Assembly: GCA_022376515.1 (NCBI GenBank)
Contig: WTXI01000008.1
Span: 496,001 to 560,000 of the forward strand
DNA from: Lactifluus volemus
Lineage: Eukaryota > Basidiomycota > Agaricomycetes > Russulales > Russulaceae
Length of the DNA stretch: 64,000 bases
Direction: 5' to 3'
Shown here: piece by piece, positions 45,304 to 56,419 of the stretch
Position numbering within the stretch: position 1 is the stretch's first letter
How the letters are laid out: every line of letters starts with the position of its first letter
Made by a program: the position numbers and the translations under genes
The notes under the pieces: generated by a model
Databases searched by the model: none
The model's input: only the letters and a program-made list of their open reading frames with translations
Told to the model about the DNA's origin: nothing

Positions 45304-47239
45304 CTGGACAACTTGAAAGAACTAGAGGTCGACTGTGACACGAGAAACAAGGTGAAGATTATTCCGAGGCAAAGGCAACAAGGTTATATATTGTGAGAAG
45401 CTGGGATTCATAGCAACTAGTAGGATCATGATGCGATGCTAGGATGTGATGATGTATGATGCCTTCTCTACACTCTTTCTGAAGAACACAAATGCATCGT
45501 GGCGGCCCAGCTTTGACCCACTCTTCACATCGACAGCCGGCACTGACATGCATGCGAAATGGAAACTTGAAGATGAGACGCTAGATCATCAAAGGTCATT
45601 AGTGATCTCATTCCACTTCTTGTTCTAAATCGAGGCTCCGAGCGATTGCATTGTACAAGAAAAGACCGTGAAATTCGGTTCAATGTTCAACCACTGGTGC
45701 TGATGCCTTCATTCCATGAGTTCCATCCTGTCATCCACATCCCAGCACTCGTCATTTTTCCAAAGAACGCAATTTTGTGTCCTAAAAAGTAGTCCAGTCG
45801 CTGTCGAAGAAGGTAGGATCACGGCTTGAATTGACGCGGCGCGCGAACCAAATTCTTATAAGTTACCAAGTCGAGCAGCTCCGGGACTTTGGCCCGACAG
45901 GCCCCGAGATGTCTTCTCTCTATGATAGCGCATCCCACAAGCCCACAGATTACATTGCTTTTTCACCTACAACTCTGGCAGTATCTTCTTCGCTATACTC
46001 GATCTGGATGGATCCTGCCATTCTTTGTTCCGAGTCGATTCCTTTTGATGCTGTCTTGCTCACATACAAGCCTCTCTCAATCTCATTCCCTCCAGTCCAA
46101 ACGCATCGCCTCTTTTCCCAGTTGGATAGTTTATTTCGTTCATGGGAAGACTACGTCACGGTCATTTCTGCCCTCTATATTCTGTTGTTCTTCGCGTACT
46201 GACATGTGCCAGCCCTGAGGAAGCATTTGCACGAATGTGCGTCTCTAAATTAATCCTTGACCTCGATATCTCCATCAGTGTCATTTTTACCTCTCGTTGT
46301 ACGACATGGGGCATCTCGTGACGGCCCGTCCAATCGCCGCCCCGCCCTAATGACCTCCGCACACTCCTCTGTGAACAAAAGGCACTCCTTTCCATTGCCT
46401 CCCGTCTCACTACGACAATGCTACCCGGCCTTTTGATACCTCCCTCTTTCTCTCTCCGCTGTTGCATTCAACATCACCCTCATCGACTCGGCCTCGCTAG
46501 GACATAAGCGATCTGACACTACTTCGATCCTCAAGAAGACGGTGTCGTCATCTTCATACTGGCGGCACGAGACACTCATGCTTCTATTTCAGTTCAGCAT
46601 GAACCTCCCACGCGATATCACGCACCGCGATCTACCACACCATCGCGACAGCTGAACGCGCGTCAACGCGGTGTCCGTGCACGGAAACCACCACATCAGC
46701 TTGTTTCTTGTGCTGAGAGTCTTGAGAACTCTGGGGCTACTTACGATCACGCCAGGTACGACGGCGAGTTGACAGGGTACGATACTTCTTCGGGTGCTGA
46801 CGGGCAGTGACGGCACGCCACCTCGGCAGGCCGTCATGCGCTCACTCAAGACTATTCGTGCTAGCCTGGTGTATTTCATCCATTCGCCATAGGTTTGTTC
46901 TCGTCTGCTTATCTTCACCCAATAGGGCCTGACTGACCTTTTTATTTCTCCTTCCATAGGGTCGTCGGTATCCAGTCGTTCGGCGGCTCACAGGCCCAAT
47001 TATGCGACTCGGAGCCGACCCTCTATGAGCCCATGCACACCTGTCCTCTTGATTAGTTCTGCAAGGTCTGGCTCATATTTCTCTTGTGGCAAGGTAAAGT
47101 TCTTAAGGTTTCGCAGGAAACGCTGTGGAATGGCCATCCTTACCCGCGTCATGCGTATTGGCGCTCCGACATCACCGACATCGTGACAGACGAATGCCTC
47201 AGCACGTGGCAACTTGATAGTTACTTACGTCAAAAAAAT
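45304..47239. other. Region of unrecognised coding relics
   Basis: Open frames at 45831-46202 (124 codons, plus) and pieces at about 46343-46505 and 46500-46810 (plus) look like eroded coding sequence, with codon-like periodicity but several stops. One reads a segment with RPNDLRTLLCEQK. A 70-codon minus-strand frame lies at 47000-47212. None has a recognised domain. They may derive from one decayed gene that was duplicated with the kinase block. Confidence 0.25.
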
Positions 47240-47310
47240 GGTATAACAGCATCGTCTGTGAGGTGGGCGGGCTTACTTGGAGCCCAAGTGGCGTGCGAAT
47301 CTGCTATCAA
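47240..47310 (-). pseudogene. Relic of an SRAP (HMCES-like) first exon
   Basis: On the minus strand, GCAGATTCGCA...CTCCAAGTAAGCCCGCCCAC closely matches the first exon and donor site of the SRAP gene at 53268-53225 (GCAGATTCGCA...CTCCAAGTGAGCCCGCCCAC). The ATG has become ATA-containing sequence and no later exon follows. It lies just downstream of kinase copy 2, as the real SRAP gene lies just downstream of kinase copy 3. This supports a segmental duplication. Confidence 0.65.
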
Positions 47311-47483
47311 CCCTCCTCGTGTTAGAGTAAGCGAGCGTCTCGATACGACAAATCTTAAAATCGTCGCATTCAATCATTTAAAGCTGCATCCCAAGAATAT
47401 GGTACCACAACATTCACCATACCTTTAGCGAAATAAAGAATGAATGTAGAAATAAAAGGATAACCCGCAGACCATGAAGGCAA

Positions 47484-49293
47484 TCAGCCTAACTTTCCCC
47501 AGCGTGTCATTCTTGAAAGGCAATCTGTCCAACTCAGCTCTTCGTACCACGAATTTCTCAGTTCACCACAACTCTCCCACCCTGGACAGGTATGATTGAG
47601 GTCCGAGAACGCAAAGTCAATGATCTTCAGGCGACACCACCCTTTTCGCAAAACGTTCTGTGGTTGAAAGTCCCTGTGACAGACACCCGCCCAGTGGATC
47701 AAATACAGCTGTCCATAAAGGACAACTCTATACCTTAAAGTCAGTCGAATTCTCTTTAAGTTGGTGTGAATCACACCTCTCTACAAGATCCAATGACGTG
47801 AACTCCATCTCGAGATCTGCCAAAGACGGTCCCTCCTCAGAAAGAATGAGCGCTCGGCCACCATACCACTTGTATTCCCCATAACAGATGGGGACAACCC
47901 ATCGGGTAAGACGGACAAGCTTTTCATATACGGCAATCTCTTTCCTGAGCTGGCGTTCAAGCTCGGCTTTCTTCTTCTTCGCCACCTTGGCAAACTTGAC
48001 AACGATGTGTGATTCACTTGATGCATATACAGATGACCAAGCCGAACCAAGGTAGCGGTCGAGATGTATAGAAGGCTGCCGCTTGTCAATTGGAAATCGG
48101 GCCGTGCCAACGGGCAAGAGCGTTATCGGCTGAAAATCAAACATCGAACATCCATGCCACCTGGGGCCTGCCAGTGGAGAGATCCGTCGATACCTTGGTG
48201 AAAGAAAAGAAAAGGCGTCCAACCTCTGCTAGCATATCCAAATGACTTTGATGTCCTCGAGCGTCCAACCATGACTGTGTCCCCAGGCATGGCGATGACA
48301 TGCTCCCAAAGGGACAGGAAGGTGGAGCTGTTGCCTAAGATTCTCATCACTCCTGTCGAGGGTCTCCGTAAGCAGCATGTAAACCAGAAGGCTCCAGATG
48401 GGAGGTTGTGCATCAGGTGCTTGTGAATCACCAGGTCTCAAGCAAAATGTCATTATTTGAGAACAGAAGAAAGTCGGCCTGTGTGACGAGTGTTGTATGT
48501 GGATGATAATATATCGGAGCCCACTAAAATTATGGCCCAGCGTGCCCGGGGTTGGAGGCTTGTAGCGTGATAGGATATCTGGAGAAACAGCTCAGATAAT
48601 AGGTCAGACAGAAGCAGAAATACAGACCTTGCCCAGTATGGCACGGTAACCCTCATATGTAGTGCTTAGGGTCTCGGGGAACAGATCCAGCCCTGCTGCC
48701 TGTGAGTGACTGCCCTCAAGTAGCTCCATAAGTTGTCCAAGAAAGTGATCAAAGACTGTGGGTGATTTATCTTCACATATAACTGCGATCCTACCACCAA
48801 GTATGTATGCGTGATCGGTTATCACTGCACGGCGATCCATAGCCACTTTGTGTAAGAACACCATCATGTCCCCTGTCAGTGCACCAAAAATAGTCCGGAC
48901 CAGACGATGTAACGAGGTGGAGAAATCAGCTACAGCGGCCTTATGATTGATGTCTAAACTGTTTCCTCGGCAGTCTCTTCGAAAATATTTGAAACAGATA
49001 TCGGCCGTTAAGTCGTCACCAAATTCCCTGCACTGGCTTCCGGCTGCTTGGTTGGGATAGTGCTTGGTGACAACGCGACGTAGGTCTTGATACATGTCGA
49101 GTGGCAAATTCCGGGCTAGGTGCACACAGGAAGGAAGTCTGTCTGGGTCCCATTCAAGGGGAGAGAAGCTTGAGGTCTGAGCAGAACAGGACTCGGAAGA
49201 ATGCGCAAGTTCTCTTTTGCTTAAATACAGCAGAGGGATATGAGAAGTGCTTTGCACATCTGGAAAGAGTAGGTCGTTCCAAGTTTTATCCAT
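47484..49293 (-). CDS. Protein-kinase-like paralogue 2, best preserved
   Basis: Minus strand. The first exon (49293 to about 48628) starts MDKTWNDLLFPDV and is a 220-residue helical N-terminal region shared with copies 1 and 3. A kinase-like domain follows. Its N-lobe has SHIVVKFAK (beta-3 Lys) and RKEIAVYEK (alpha-C Glu). After a 48-nt intron (about 47768-47721) the C-lobe reads VVLYGQLYLIHWAGVCHRDFQPQNVL and IIDFAFSDL. The HRD Asp, Asn and DFx Asp are kept, so catalysis is possible. The middle (48580-48200) needs small introns or has a frame break, because two frames are open there. The family resembles agaricomycete protein-kinase-like expansions; the substrate is unknown. A pseudogene in an early stage cannot be excluded. 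Confidence 0.6.
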
Positions 49294-50865
49294 CTAGCCA
49301 AAGAACGTGAAAGTGGTTAGGGAGGGAGTATGCAAGTTAGGAGTTGTCGGTCGTTGCTGAGGCCTGTGAGGGAGTTCGGCCCGGTTTGTCACGTGCTGTA
49401 GCATAAATCTATCCTTTGTTTGTTTTCGAAAGCGGTTTTGTGGTTCTAGGATGTGTGGTGGACTCGGACTCAGCTGAGGATTACCTTGTCGAAAGTGCCG
49501 CCCATCTCTTCTAGACCAACCTGTCTACCTCGTCCGCCTCGAGCTCCAAGATGTCACCACGCTGCCTCATGCCTCAGCGCCCATGCTTCCATCTTGGGAG
49601 TCTGCTCGTAACGGATTCGCCTTGCGTCCCGCTGCTTTACCCTCTTAGTTGCACAGCTTCTATGTCATCCCAGTCTCAACGCATTGCCAGGATCCCGACG
49701 ACGCCGGGTGATGGCGATCTCCCCTCCCGCGTCCAAAGACGCAGCAGATATTCCTTCAACCGCCATGATTGGCTACCTTTCCATCGCCCATGCCTGGGTG
49801 TGTCTTGGAATGTCAGACGCACTTTCCGACAGATCCATCTTGATGTCTTTCTGCCTGTACTATCCCGTGTGGACGGACGGGACGGGGTGTGGGTAGGTAG
49901 GGCTCGACCCATCGAACATGAGGATGACTTTGTCGCAATTTCCCAGCTTGGTCTTTGGCTTTTTGGAGAGAAGGTTGTAATAATCATGGGTGGTGCCATT
50001 CGCGTCGCAAAAGGAAAATATGAGTGGGGCAAGGAGAACGAGGACTTTAAAAGGTAAAAGGTAAAAGCAAGATTGCGAGCCTCACTCTGGCGAGTCTGTA
50101 CCCCACCACACAATGATTACTGATCCCAGACACATTGACTGATTGAAAAAATCCCACAAAGTATCAAACCCCTGGCGCGCGCGTTGGTGCAAAAGTACAT
50201 GATCTCCTCCCGCAATGCCTTCGTAAACCGGGTGCCGCGTTTCACTCGACGCGAAAGTCGTTTAGCTCCCCCCCGCACATGCAATCGGTAAGGATGGTCG
50301 GCCGGTGATCGGGCCCCGGCCCAGGGTGACCAACGCGCCCCCGAGTTCCGAATTGGCATCCAGGGGGGGGAGAAGCAGTTAGGGTTGCCATCTCCCGGAC
50401 TCTGGTCTGAGCTGAAGGGTGCGTTCTATTCGGTTCATGGCCCCGCCGTTAAGGTTGCGTAGCATGGAAGACATTTGCGGTCCTTTTTTTTTTCGTTGAA
50501 AGACGTGTCACTACTAACGCCGCAGCCCTGACGTCCTTCGCCTGAATCTACGTAAAATCTGTTCTGTAGTTTCGCGTTTCGGGCTTAATCTTACATATCT
50601 TCTCTCCCTCTTTGTCCTTTTCGTCTCACCTCAGATCCAGTATATTACGTCCCATTTCCCATTCCTTCTCGTTCATATATCTCAACCCATACATTTAGAT
50701 GTCTCTATACTCTATGCAAAGTTGTTCGTGCGGCCTGCGGTAAGCGGTCTCGGGTATTGGAAGACATGCAGTGCCCGGCTCTTACCGATATGCTCCAGTA
50801 CTGTTACACCAACTCTTGACGACAATCCTCACGATCTGATCTTCCTGTTACACGTTCTCGCGTCG
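49294..50865. other. Spacer with a weak open frame
   Basis: A 168-codon plus frame at 49551-50057 overlaps a 145-codon minus frame. Neither shows a domain. Short C, G and T runs lie at 50267-50273, 50363-50370 and 50485-50494. No supported gene. Confidence 0.35.
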
Positions 50866-51466
50866 TCACTGGCCTCGATACTGTTGAATACGGGCGCTCT
50901 TTAAAGAACCGCTGTACTTCTGGGGAGCGTGCAAGCGATTCCGAATCCATTGCTGGACCAGAACCGCAAGAAGTGCGGCGGAAAGACTGATGACGAGCGC
51001 CGAGAACCAAAACACGTTCATCCACACCAACGAGTTTTTGAACTCGGGAAAAGGCGGCGGCGGTGGTGGTGGAGAAGTGGGAGGAACGGTGGTGACTTGG
51101 GATGGTGGTGGGGCGAGGGCAGACATTTGTTGGGATATCCGTGTGAGCATCGTGAGTTCTTGTTGCATATAGTACGCCCTCTGCTCTGCGAGGTTGGACT
51201 GTCGGTTCTGAACGCCCGTGATGATGAACCCGGTGAGGACTGCGGAAAGCAAGCCAACCTGTGAGTAATAGGTGAGGACCACAATTGATGTGCTGCACTA
51301 ATGGGAACAAGAAGTATGAACGCACGAATACGAGAGCACCATCCATATTCTCCTTCACGGACTGGATACTGGCATCGGTTCAAAGAGTAGTGGCGCCGTT
51401 ATCAAAGTCCGCCATCCTCGTGTACTTGTCGTACTTGGTTTGCGGCGTTTGCGCCAAGGCCATCAT
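50866..51466 (-). pseudogene. DUF6535-domain membrane protein, truncated
   Basis: Minus strand. From about 51466 the frame reads MALAQTPQTKYDKY..., meets an in-frame TGA near 51390, and goes on with SVKENMDGALVF. A 67-nt GT-AG intron (51325-51259) joins this to VGLLSAVLTGFIITGVQN and, 70 residues on, VFWFSALVISLSAALLAVLVQQW: two membrane segments around a Pro-rich loop. This is the core of DUF6535, a basidiomycete family of unknown function. The frame stops after IQQYRGQ, well short of the usual length. The TGA probably replaced a TGG Trp codon. Nonsense plus truncation argue for a pseudogene. Confidence 0.7.
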
Positions 51467-51700
51467 ATCCACGTGACCGCGGGTCGTTTATCACACAACA
51501 CTCGAATAGCAAGAGACGCGTACATACAGTCTGGATTAGATTTTATTTTCCCTCGCTTGTAATATACGTACTGGATAGAAAGCAACATAAAGTACAAATG
51601 GATAAGATTAGCGATCAGCACATGCTGTGGTACAGTCAACAGAAACAGCAATATTCAAAACAGCAGATGGAGGATAGCCGAGGAGGAGAGAAATTAATTT

Positions 51701-53268
51701 TTAGGTTTTCGCAAAGAACGAAGTTATCTTGGGCGTCGAGTTGGACGATGACTCGGATTTTTCCTGTTTCTTGCGAGGCGATGTAGTCTAGTTAGATAAT
51801 GGACCACTCACAACATCAGCAGGAGAACCCCAGAACTCCAAAAAAAAGAAACGGTTGGATGACGCACTTTGAGTTTCTTCTTGAAGTCGATTGGGAGAGG
51901 AAGGCTGAAATACACCAATTGAGACGAAACAGCCGAGATTAAGAATGCTGATGCGGTGTATGACTCACTTGCGGCTCTTGGGAACTCGACTGAGAAACAT
52001 CACCTTTCTCTTTCTTCACCTTTGATGGACTCGTAGGGCTCTGGAAAAAGGCGCATGAGTAAAAGTATATATATATACTATTGTTGAGGAGGCGGAAGAG
52101 AGACGAACCGACTGCAAAGGATCGGGGAGGATCTCAACGTCACTGTCCGTATCGACGTTTTCTACGGTCTCGGGTTTAGGTGACTTTCCCGGAGAACGCT
52201 CGCGTTTCCTCTTGGCACTCTTTTCCGGAGGAGCTATGTCAACGGATAAAGAAGGTGGCTCGGGTTCGCTCTTCTGCGCCTTGGATTGGCGCATGAACAT
52301 GGCCTCGATGCCGTCCTTTCGCTTCTGCACCGGCTCAATGAATGTCGGGGACTCGGCGCCCACTTTCCAACTTCTTTAGGTACGGCATAGCTGTGAGTTA
52401 AGTTCAGGATACGTGTGCTCTGGGAACAATTGGATAGGTGTGCACCATTCGAGGGGAGCGTCTGGGTCGCAGTACGGGTCGAACAGACGGTTCAGTTTGG
52501 AGTCCCAGGTCTGGGTGGACGTGTCGAGCCATTGGTCGAGGGCGTCTTGAGAAGTGAGGATGACGGGTTGACGATCGTGCAGCCATGCTAAACCGCTACT
52601 CGCCGCAGTCGTGACGATTGTGAACGTCCAAAGAGGTTCTGACTGGCCTGCACAGCTCAAAGCTTCAAGTTAGCGTTGTCAAGATACAAAAATCTGGCGA
52701 AAGGAGAAGCTCAAAACTCACCTTCGAGAGTCGCCGAGTCGTACAGCCCAGCGAACAACATGAGCCGCTGATCTTTGTGCCGCATAAAATGAGGGACGCG
52801 TTGGGTGCCCTTCTTGAGCCATTCGTAATACCTGCAGTTTCATCGCACCATTTAAAAAGAGAGAGAGAGGAGACGGACCCCTGAGCGACTACGACGCAAC
52901 GTTTCCTTCCCTTGACGCTGGCCCACATGCCGCCGCCATCTTCGAGATTCTCTGCTCGCGCGTTGATCGTGTTCAGAGTTGGCGGTTCGGCCTTACTCCA
53001 ATGAGGAACGAGACCCCATCTCATGGAGTGCATCACGAGCGCAGGTCCGTCTGGCTGTGCCGCCGAATGACGGGCGCATGGGTCCGCGGGGCGACATTGT
53101 AGCGGGGGACGTAGCGGTCTCTGTGTACCCATTGATCGACCCGAAGTGCAGGGTAACCATCGAGTTGCTCGACCTCGTCGGCCTAATGAGAGAGAATATA
53201 TATATAAAGTATATGGTCCGTAAAGTGGGCGGGCTCACTTGGAGTGCTAATGCGAATCTGCCGCACAT
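51701..53268 (-). CDS. SRAP-domain protein (HMCES/YedK type), abasic-site shield
   Basis: Minus strand. The first exon (53268-53239) encodes MCGRFALALQ; Cys2 is the catalytic residue that crosslinks abasic sites in single-stranded DNA. Further exons are 53182-52879, 52831-52723, 52647-52446, 52390-52109 and 52040-51969, plus short 3' exons. Family motifs in order: RYVPRYNVAPRTHAPV, MRWGLVPHW, NARAE, AQGYYEW, and WLHDRQPVIL with its conserved His. A Lys/Ser/Pro-rich tail ends in ITSFFAKT, which resembles a PCNA-binding PIP box. Single-base losses are apparent near 53128-53130, 53045 and 52364-52366; otherwise the gene looks functional. The 3' exon joins between 51904 and 51740 are uncertain. 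Confidence 0.75.
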
Positions 53269-53323
53269 GGTCGAGGCTCAAAGTGTCTCGGTCCGAAAGA
53301 TCTTATCACCGCTTCAATTCAGT

Positions 53324-54358
53324 TCATCTTAGGCTACGGTTACATACATCGTCTTGAGACATTCCGAGACTACGGTACAGTATCGCAAACATTACCATAC
53401 CTTTAGCCTTTAGGAACAACCCGCAGACTATAAGTATAACCTGTCTAATTATGTCCAACTGGAGTTGTTCATACCATGCCTTCCTCAGGCGGTACCTCCG
53501 TGTCTCGAAGCCCGGTGACACGCCGAACCAGTGGATGAGGTAGAGTTGCCCATAAAGCACCGAGTCTGTGGCATGAATCAGTAAGATTGTCTTCAGGTTG
53601 AGGAGAGTCATACCTCTCTACAGACACGACGTGAACTCCTATCTTGACAACGGCCAAAGGACGGACCTCTCGGAAAGAATGCCAGTGCGTGCGTCTGCCA
53701 CAGATGGGTCACCACAGGTGAGACGGGCAAGCTTATCATGATCATCTACGGCAATCTCATTCTTGAGCTGGCGTTCAATCGTTCTCTTCACCAGCTGGCA
53801 AGCTGGACAATTTACTTGACGCATATACGGACGACCAAGCCGAACGGTCGAGGTCGAGATACAAAGAAGGCCGCTGCTCGTCATACCTTAGAAATCGAGG
53901 CGTTGCCAACGGGCGAGGGGGTTACTTTTCAACCTCGCTAGCTTGCCCTGGTGATTTTGACCTCCGCCAGGTTCATTAGTCGTCATCAACTTTGATGAGC
54001 GCGTATGTCCTTCAGCATTATCCTGTGCTTCACAAAGGGATAAGACTTGGTTGGCGTTGGGTACTTGTCGATCGCCATGCAGATACTGCGGCGACAGGCC
54101 CTTTCGACGACATGGTTCCTTGGCATAGTGGACGTCGGTCATGTCGAGTGCACAAGGAAGGAAGGAAGTCTGTGACAGACTTCCCTGCTCTAGCCCGATC
54201 GGCGGGGTCCCACTCATGGGGAGAGAACTTCGGGGGTCTGAACAGAACCGGAAGAACGTAGACTTGCTGTGTTTCTTCCACACGATATGAGTGCAGTGCA
54301 CATCTTCTAGAAATAGGAGGTCATTCCAGATCAAAAAAACTGGTTTTTGGTAAGCCAA
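53324..54358 (-). pseudogene. Protein-kinase-like paralogue 3, heavily decayed
   Basis: The minus-strand start region has WNDLLFLEDV, matching copies 1 and 2. Near 53884-53640 N-lobe fragments remain (around the region aligned with copy 2 codons for SIHLDRYLGS). At 53600-53480 the text VLYGQLYLIHWFGVSPG matches the start of the C-lobe, but the HRD motif is gone. Several frameshifts and stops. The spacer between this relic and the SRAP gene also resembles the spacer below copy 2 (CCATACCTTTAG and AACCCGCAGAC shared). Confidence 0.7.
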
Positions 54359-54891
54359 ACCGAATCGAGCTGAGCGGATTTTGAACAGCCTGGTGCCTTG
54401 ATTTTTTCCTGTCCCGATACCACAAATCAGTGCACAGCTTTGAGCACAGGGGTGTTCTGGGATACGCGGCGGGACTGTCAGGAATGCAGGTCATGTTGAT
54501 CGGACGGGAATATAACAGGCACCATCCAATAGTTCAGTCTTGAGATCCGGAGGAATCTGAGGTCGGAGGGGAACAACAAGCTGTGTATAGTTAATCTGCG
54601 GTGTGCGTGCGCCTACGGTGTATCCGTTCGGGATCTCTATCCCACATGTTGGGGATATTTCCCATTGAAAGAGTCATCGGGATAGCCAAAGCCCACTGTT
54701 CGAGGAATTGGGTGGAATAAAATAGCCTTTTCAGCGTTGAACGAAAAAGGGATTACGCATCTGAGCGGATGAATTAACTCATCATTCTCTCTTTCACGAG
54801 TACAGTTTCCTTTTTTCCAAACACACGTCCCACTTTCAGTTTTTCTTTTATCTAACCCCTCTCGAGCTCGTTTCAATTAAACCCCAACGTC
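54359..54891. other. Spacer upstream of the membrane-protein gene
   Basis: No gene seen. The last 110 bases are pyrimidine-rich (TTTTTCTTTTATCTAACCCCTCTC), typical of fungal promoters, and run directly into the ATG at 54892. Confidence 0.5.
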
Positions 54892-56117
54892 ATGTCACCC
54901 GAACCGCCCGTGGTAATTTTGACAGACGAAAGTCCAAACAGCCCACAGGATCCACCCCCTCCTTATCCTTCTCGCGATCGTCGGCACAGACGAAGACGGA
55001 TGACGGTAGAGGCCAGCAGTGCGGATTCAGAAGAGGCTACGATCCCCAGCTCGGTACATACTCACATGTATGCTCATGCAGGTGAAACGACTCCCTTGCT
55101 CGGTGTGTCTTCCCCGACTCGCCGCCCTCGCACAATGTCCCTCTCGAGCGTGGCGAGCGTCTCACCAAGCCTCGCGCAAACTGTAGCTTCCGCTTTTCGC
55201 ATGGACCTCGACTCGGATGTTGAAGATGAGGACCAGAGTCCTCCCACGGATGATACTCCACCCGATGATGACCCAACCCATTCCGCTGGGGTTGCACAGC
55301 GGAGAGCACCGCGAGGTTGGGGTGCCAAGTGGCGACACTACTTTCGCCCGATGGGTCGCCGTGTGTACTGGTCCGCGCTCTTTCACCTCTTGGTCTTCAA
55401 CTTTCCCTATGCCCTTCTCGCTTGGATCTATCTATTCGTTTTTACCCTGGTGAGCACGATTTATGATTGGGTGGAGGATCTCAAATGACGATTGTACGCT
55501 GCGCCGCAGTTGGGAACTATCTTACTGGTCGCGCTGCCACTAGGCGCCGTGCTATGCTTTTTCGACCTCCTTGGCGCGAGGGCATTAGCGCGTGGTGAGG
55601 TGAGCGTCATTGGTCGTTGCGTAATCCAAGCGGATGGCTCAGTGCTTCTTATCACGCCGTACGCCCTCCCCCAGGTTGCCCTGCAAAGAACGTTTCACGG
55701 CCCACTAGCATATCCCCTTGATGGCCACGTATACCCTATATTTACTCGTTTGCGGATGCCGACACCGGAAGAAGTCGAGGCGGGGTTTGGAGCCCGACGC
55801 GAACGGTCATTCTATCGCAACTCGTTTTCAATGGTGAGTTAGGACCATTATCCAGCGTTGCGGCGCAGACACGTGTAGGTCCTAATGGGTGATGCGTCAT
55901 GTCACAGTTCACCGATCCAACCTCATATCAAGCCTTGTTTTACTTCCTCGTAATCAAACCGGGAATTACGATACTACTCTCATTACTGGTCATCGTCATC
56001 GTTCCCGTTTCGCTTCCACTTGTTTTACCGGTGCCGGCTATGTTGAGGTTTGTCCGAAGACTGGGAACTTGGCAGGCGAACGTTGCTGTTGAAGGGCTAT
56101 ATCTGGGAGGTGGGTAG
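54892..56117 (+). CDS. Membrane protein resembling the bacterial Sensor domain
   Basis: Four exons, 54892-55449, 55510-55599, 55675-55833 and 55908-56117, all joined in phase 0. Total 1017 nt, 338 codons plus stop. The N-terminal 150 residues are disordered, with an acidic Asp/Pro stretch. They are followed by four hydrophobic segments: two in the first half (LFHLLVFNFPYALLAWIYLF and TILLVALPLGAVLCFFDLL) and two at the C-terminus (ALFYFLVIKPGITILLSLL and VIVIVPVSLPLVLPVPAML). The FTDPTSYQALFYFLVIKPG segment resembles the start of the bacterial putative Sensor family, in which two transmembrane hairpins are typical. Function is unknown. No frame damage is seen, which makes the damage in neighbouring genes notable. 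Confidence 0.65.
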
Positions 56118-56419
56118 AGCGGTCGAGTGTATACTGTAATGTAAATAAAAAAAATGTAGTTCGGAGTTAGGTAACGGGTCGAGTGAGTGTGTAAGTAAGC
56201 GCCCAAGGGGATAAAAAGGCAATCGGTTCTGCGCCTTTGACTCTTTCTGACTCGTCCACTCGCCATTGGTTGGCGTTTCTTCTTGTCCCATCACAGCCCA
56301 TCCTAATATCCCCCAAAGCCTTTCCCTTATAAGTACCCTATCCCTCCCCATCATACTCTTACCACCCCCCATCTTCTTTCCCCTCCTTTTTCTTTCTCTC
56401 TCTATCGCTTCTAAAAATA
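56118..56419. promoter_or_regulatory. Intergenic region with BCS1-like promoter
   Basis: 302 bp between tandem genes. The second half is strongly pyrimidine-rich (CCCTATCCCTCCCCATC...TTTCTTTCTCTCTCT), a common promoter feature of fungal housekeeping genes; CTTATAAGTA at 56326-56335 could serve as a TATA-like element. Confidence 0.45.

Noticed and set aside
49551..50057. 168-codon plus frame as a gene
   Set aside because: An equally long frame lies on the opposite strand, no domain is seen, and there is no support for splice sites or start.
52380..52450. A further frameshift in the SRAP gene
   Set aside because: A normal GT-AG intron (52445-52391) joins PLE to CYAVPKEVGK in frame, so no lost base is needed there.
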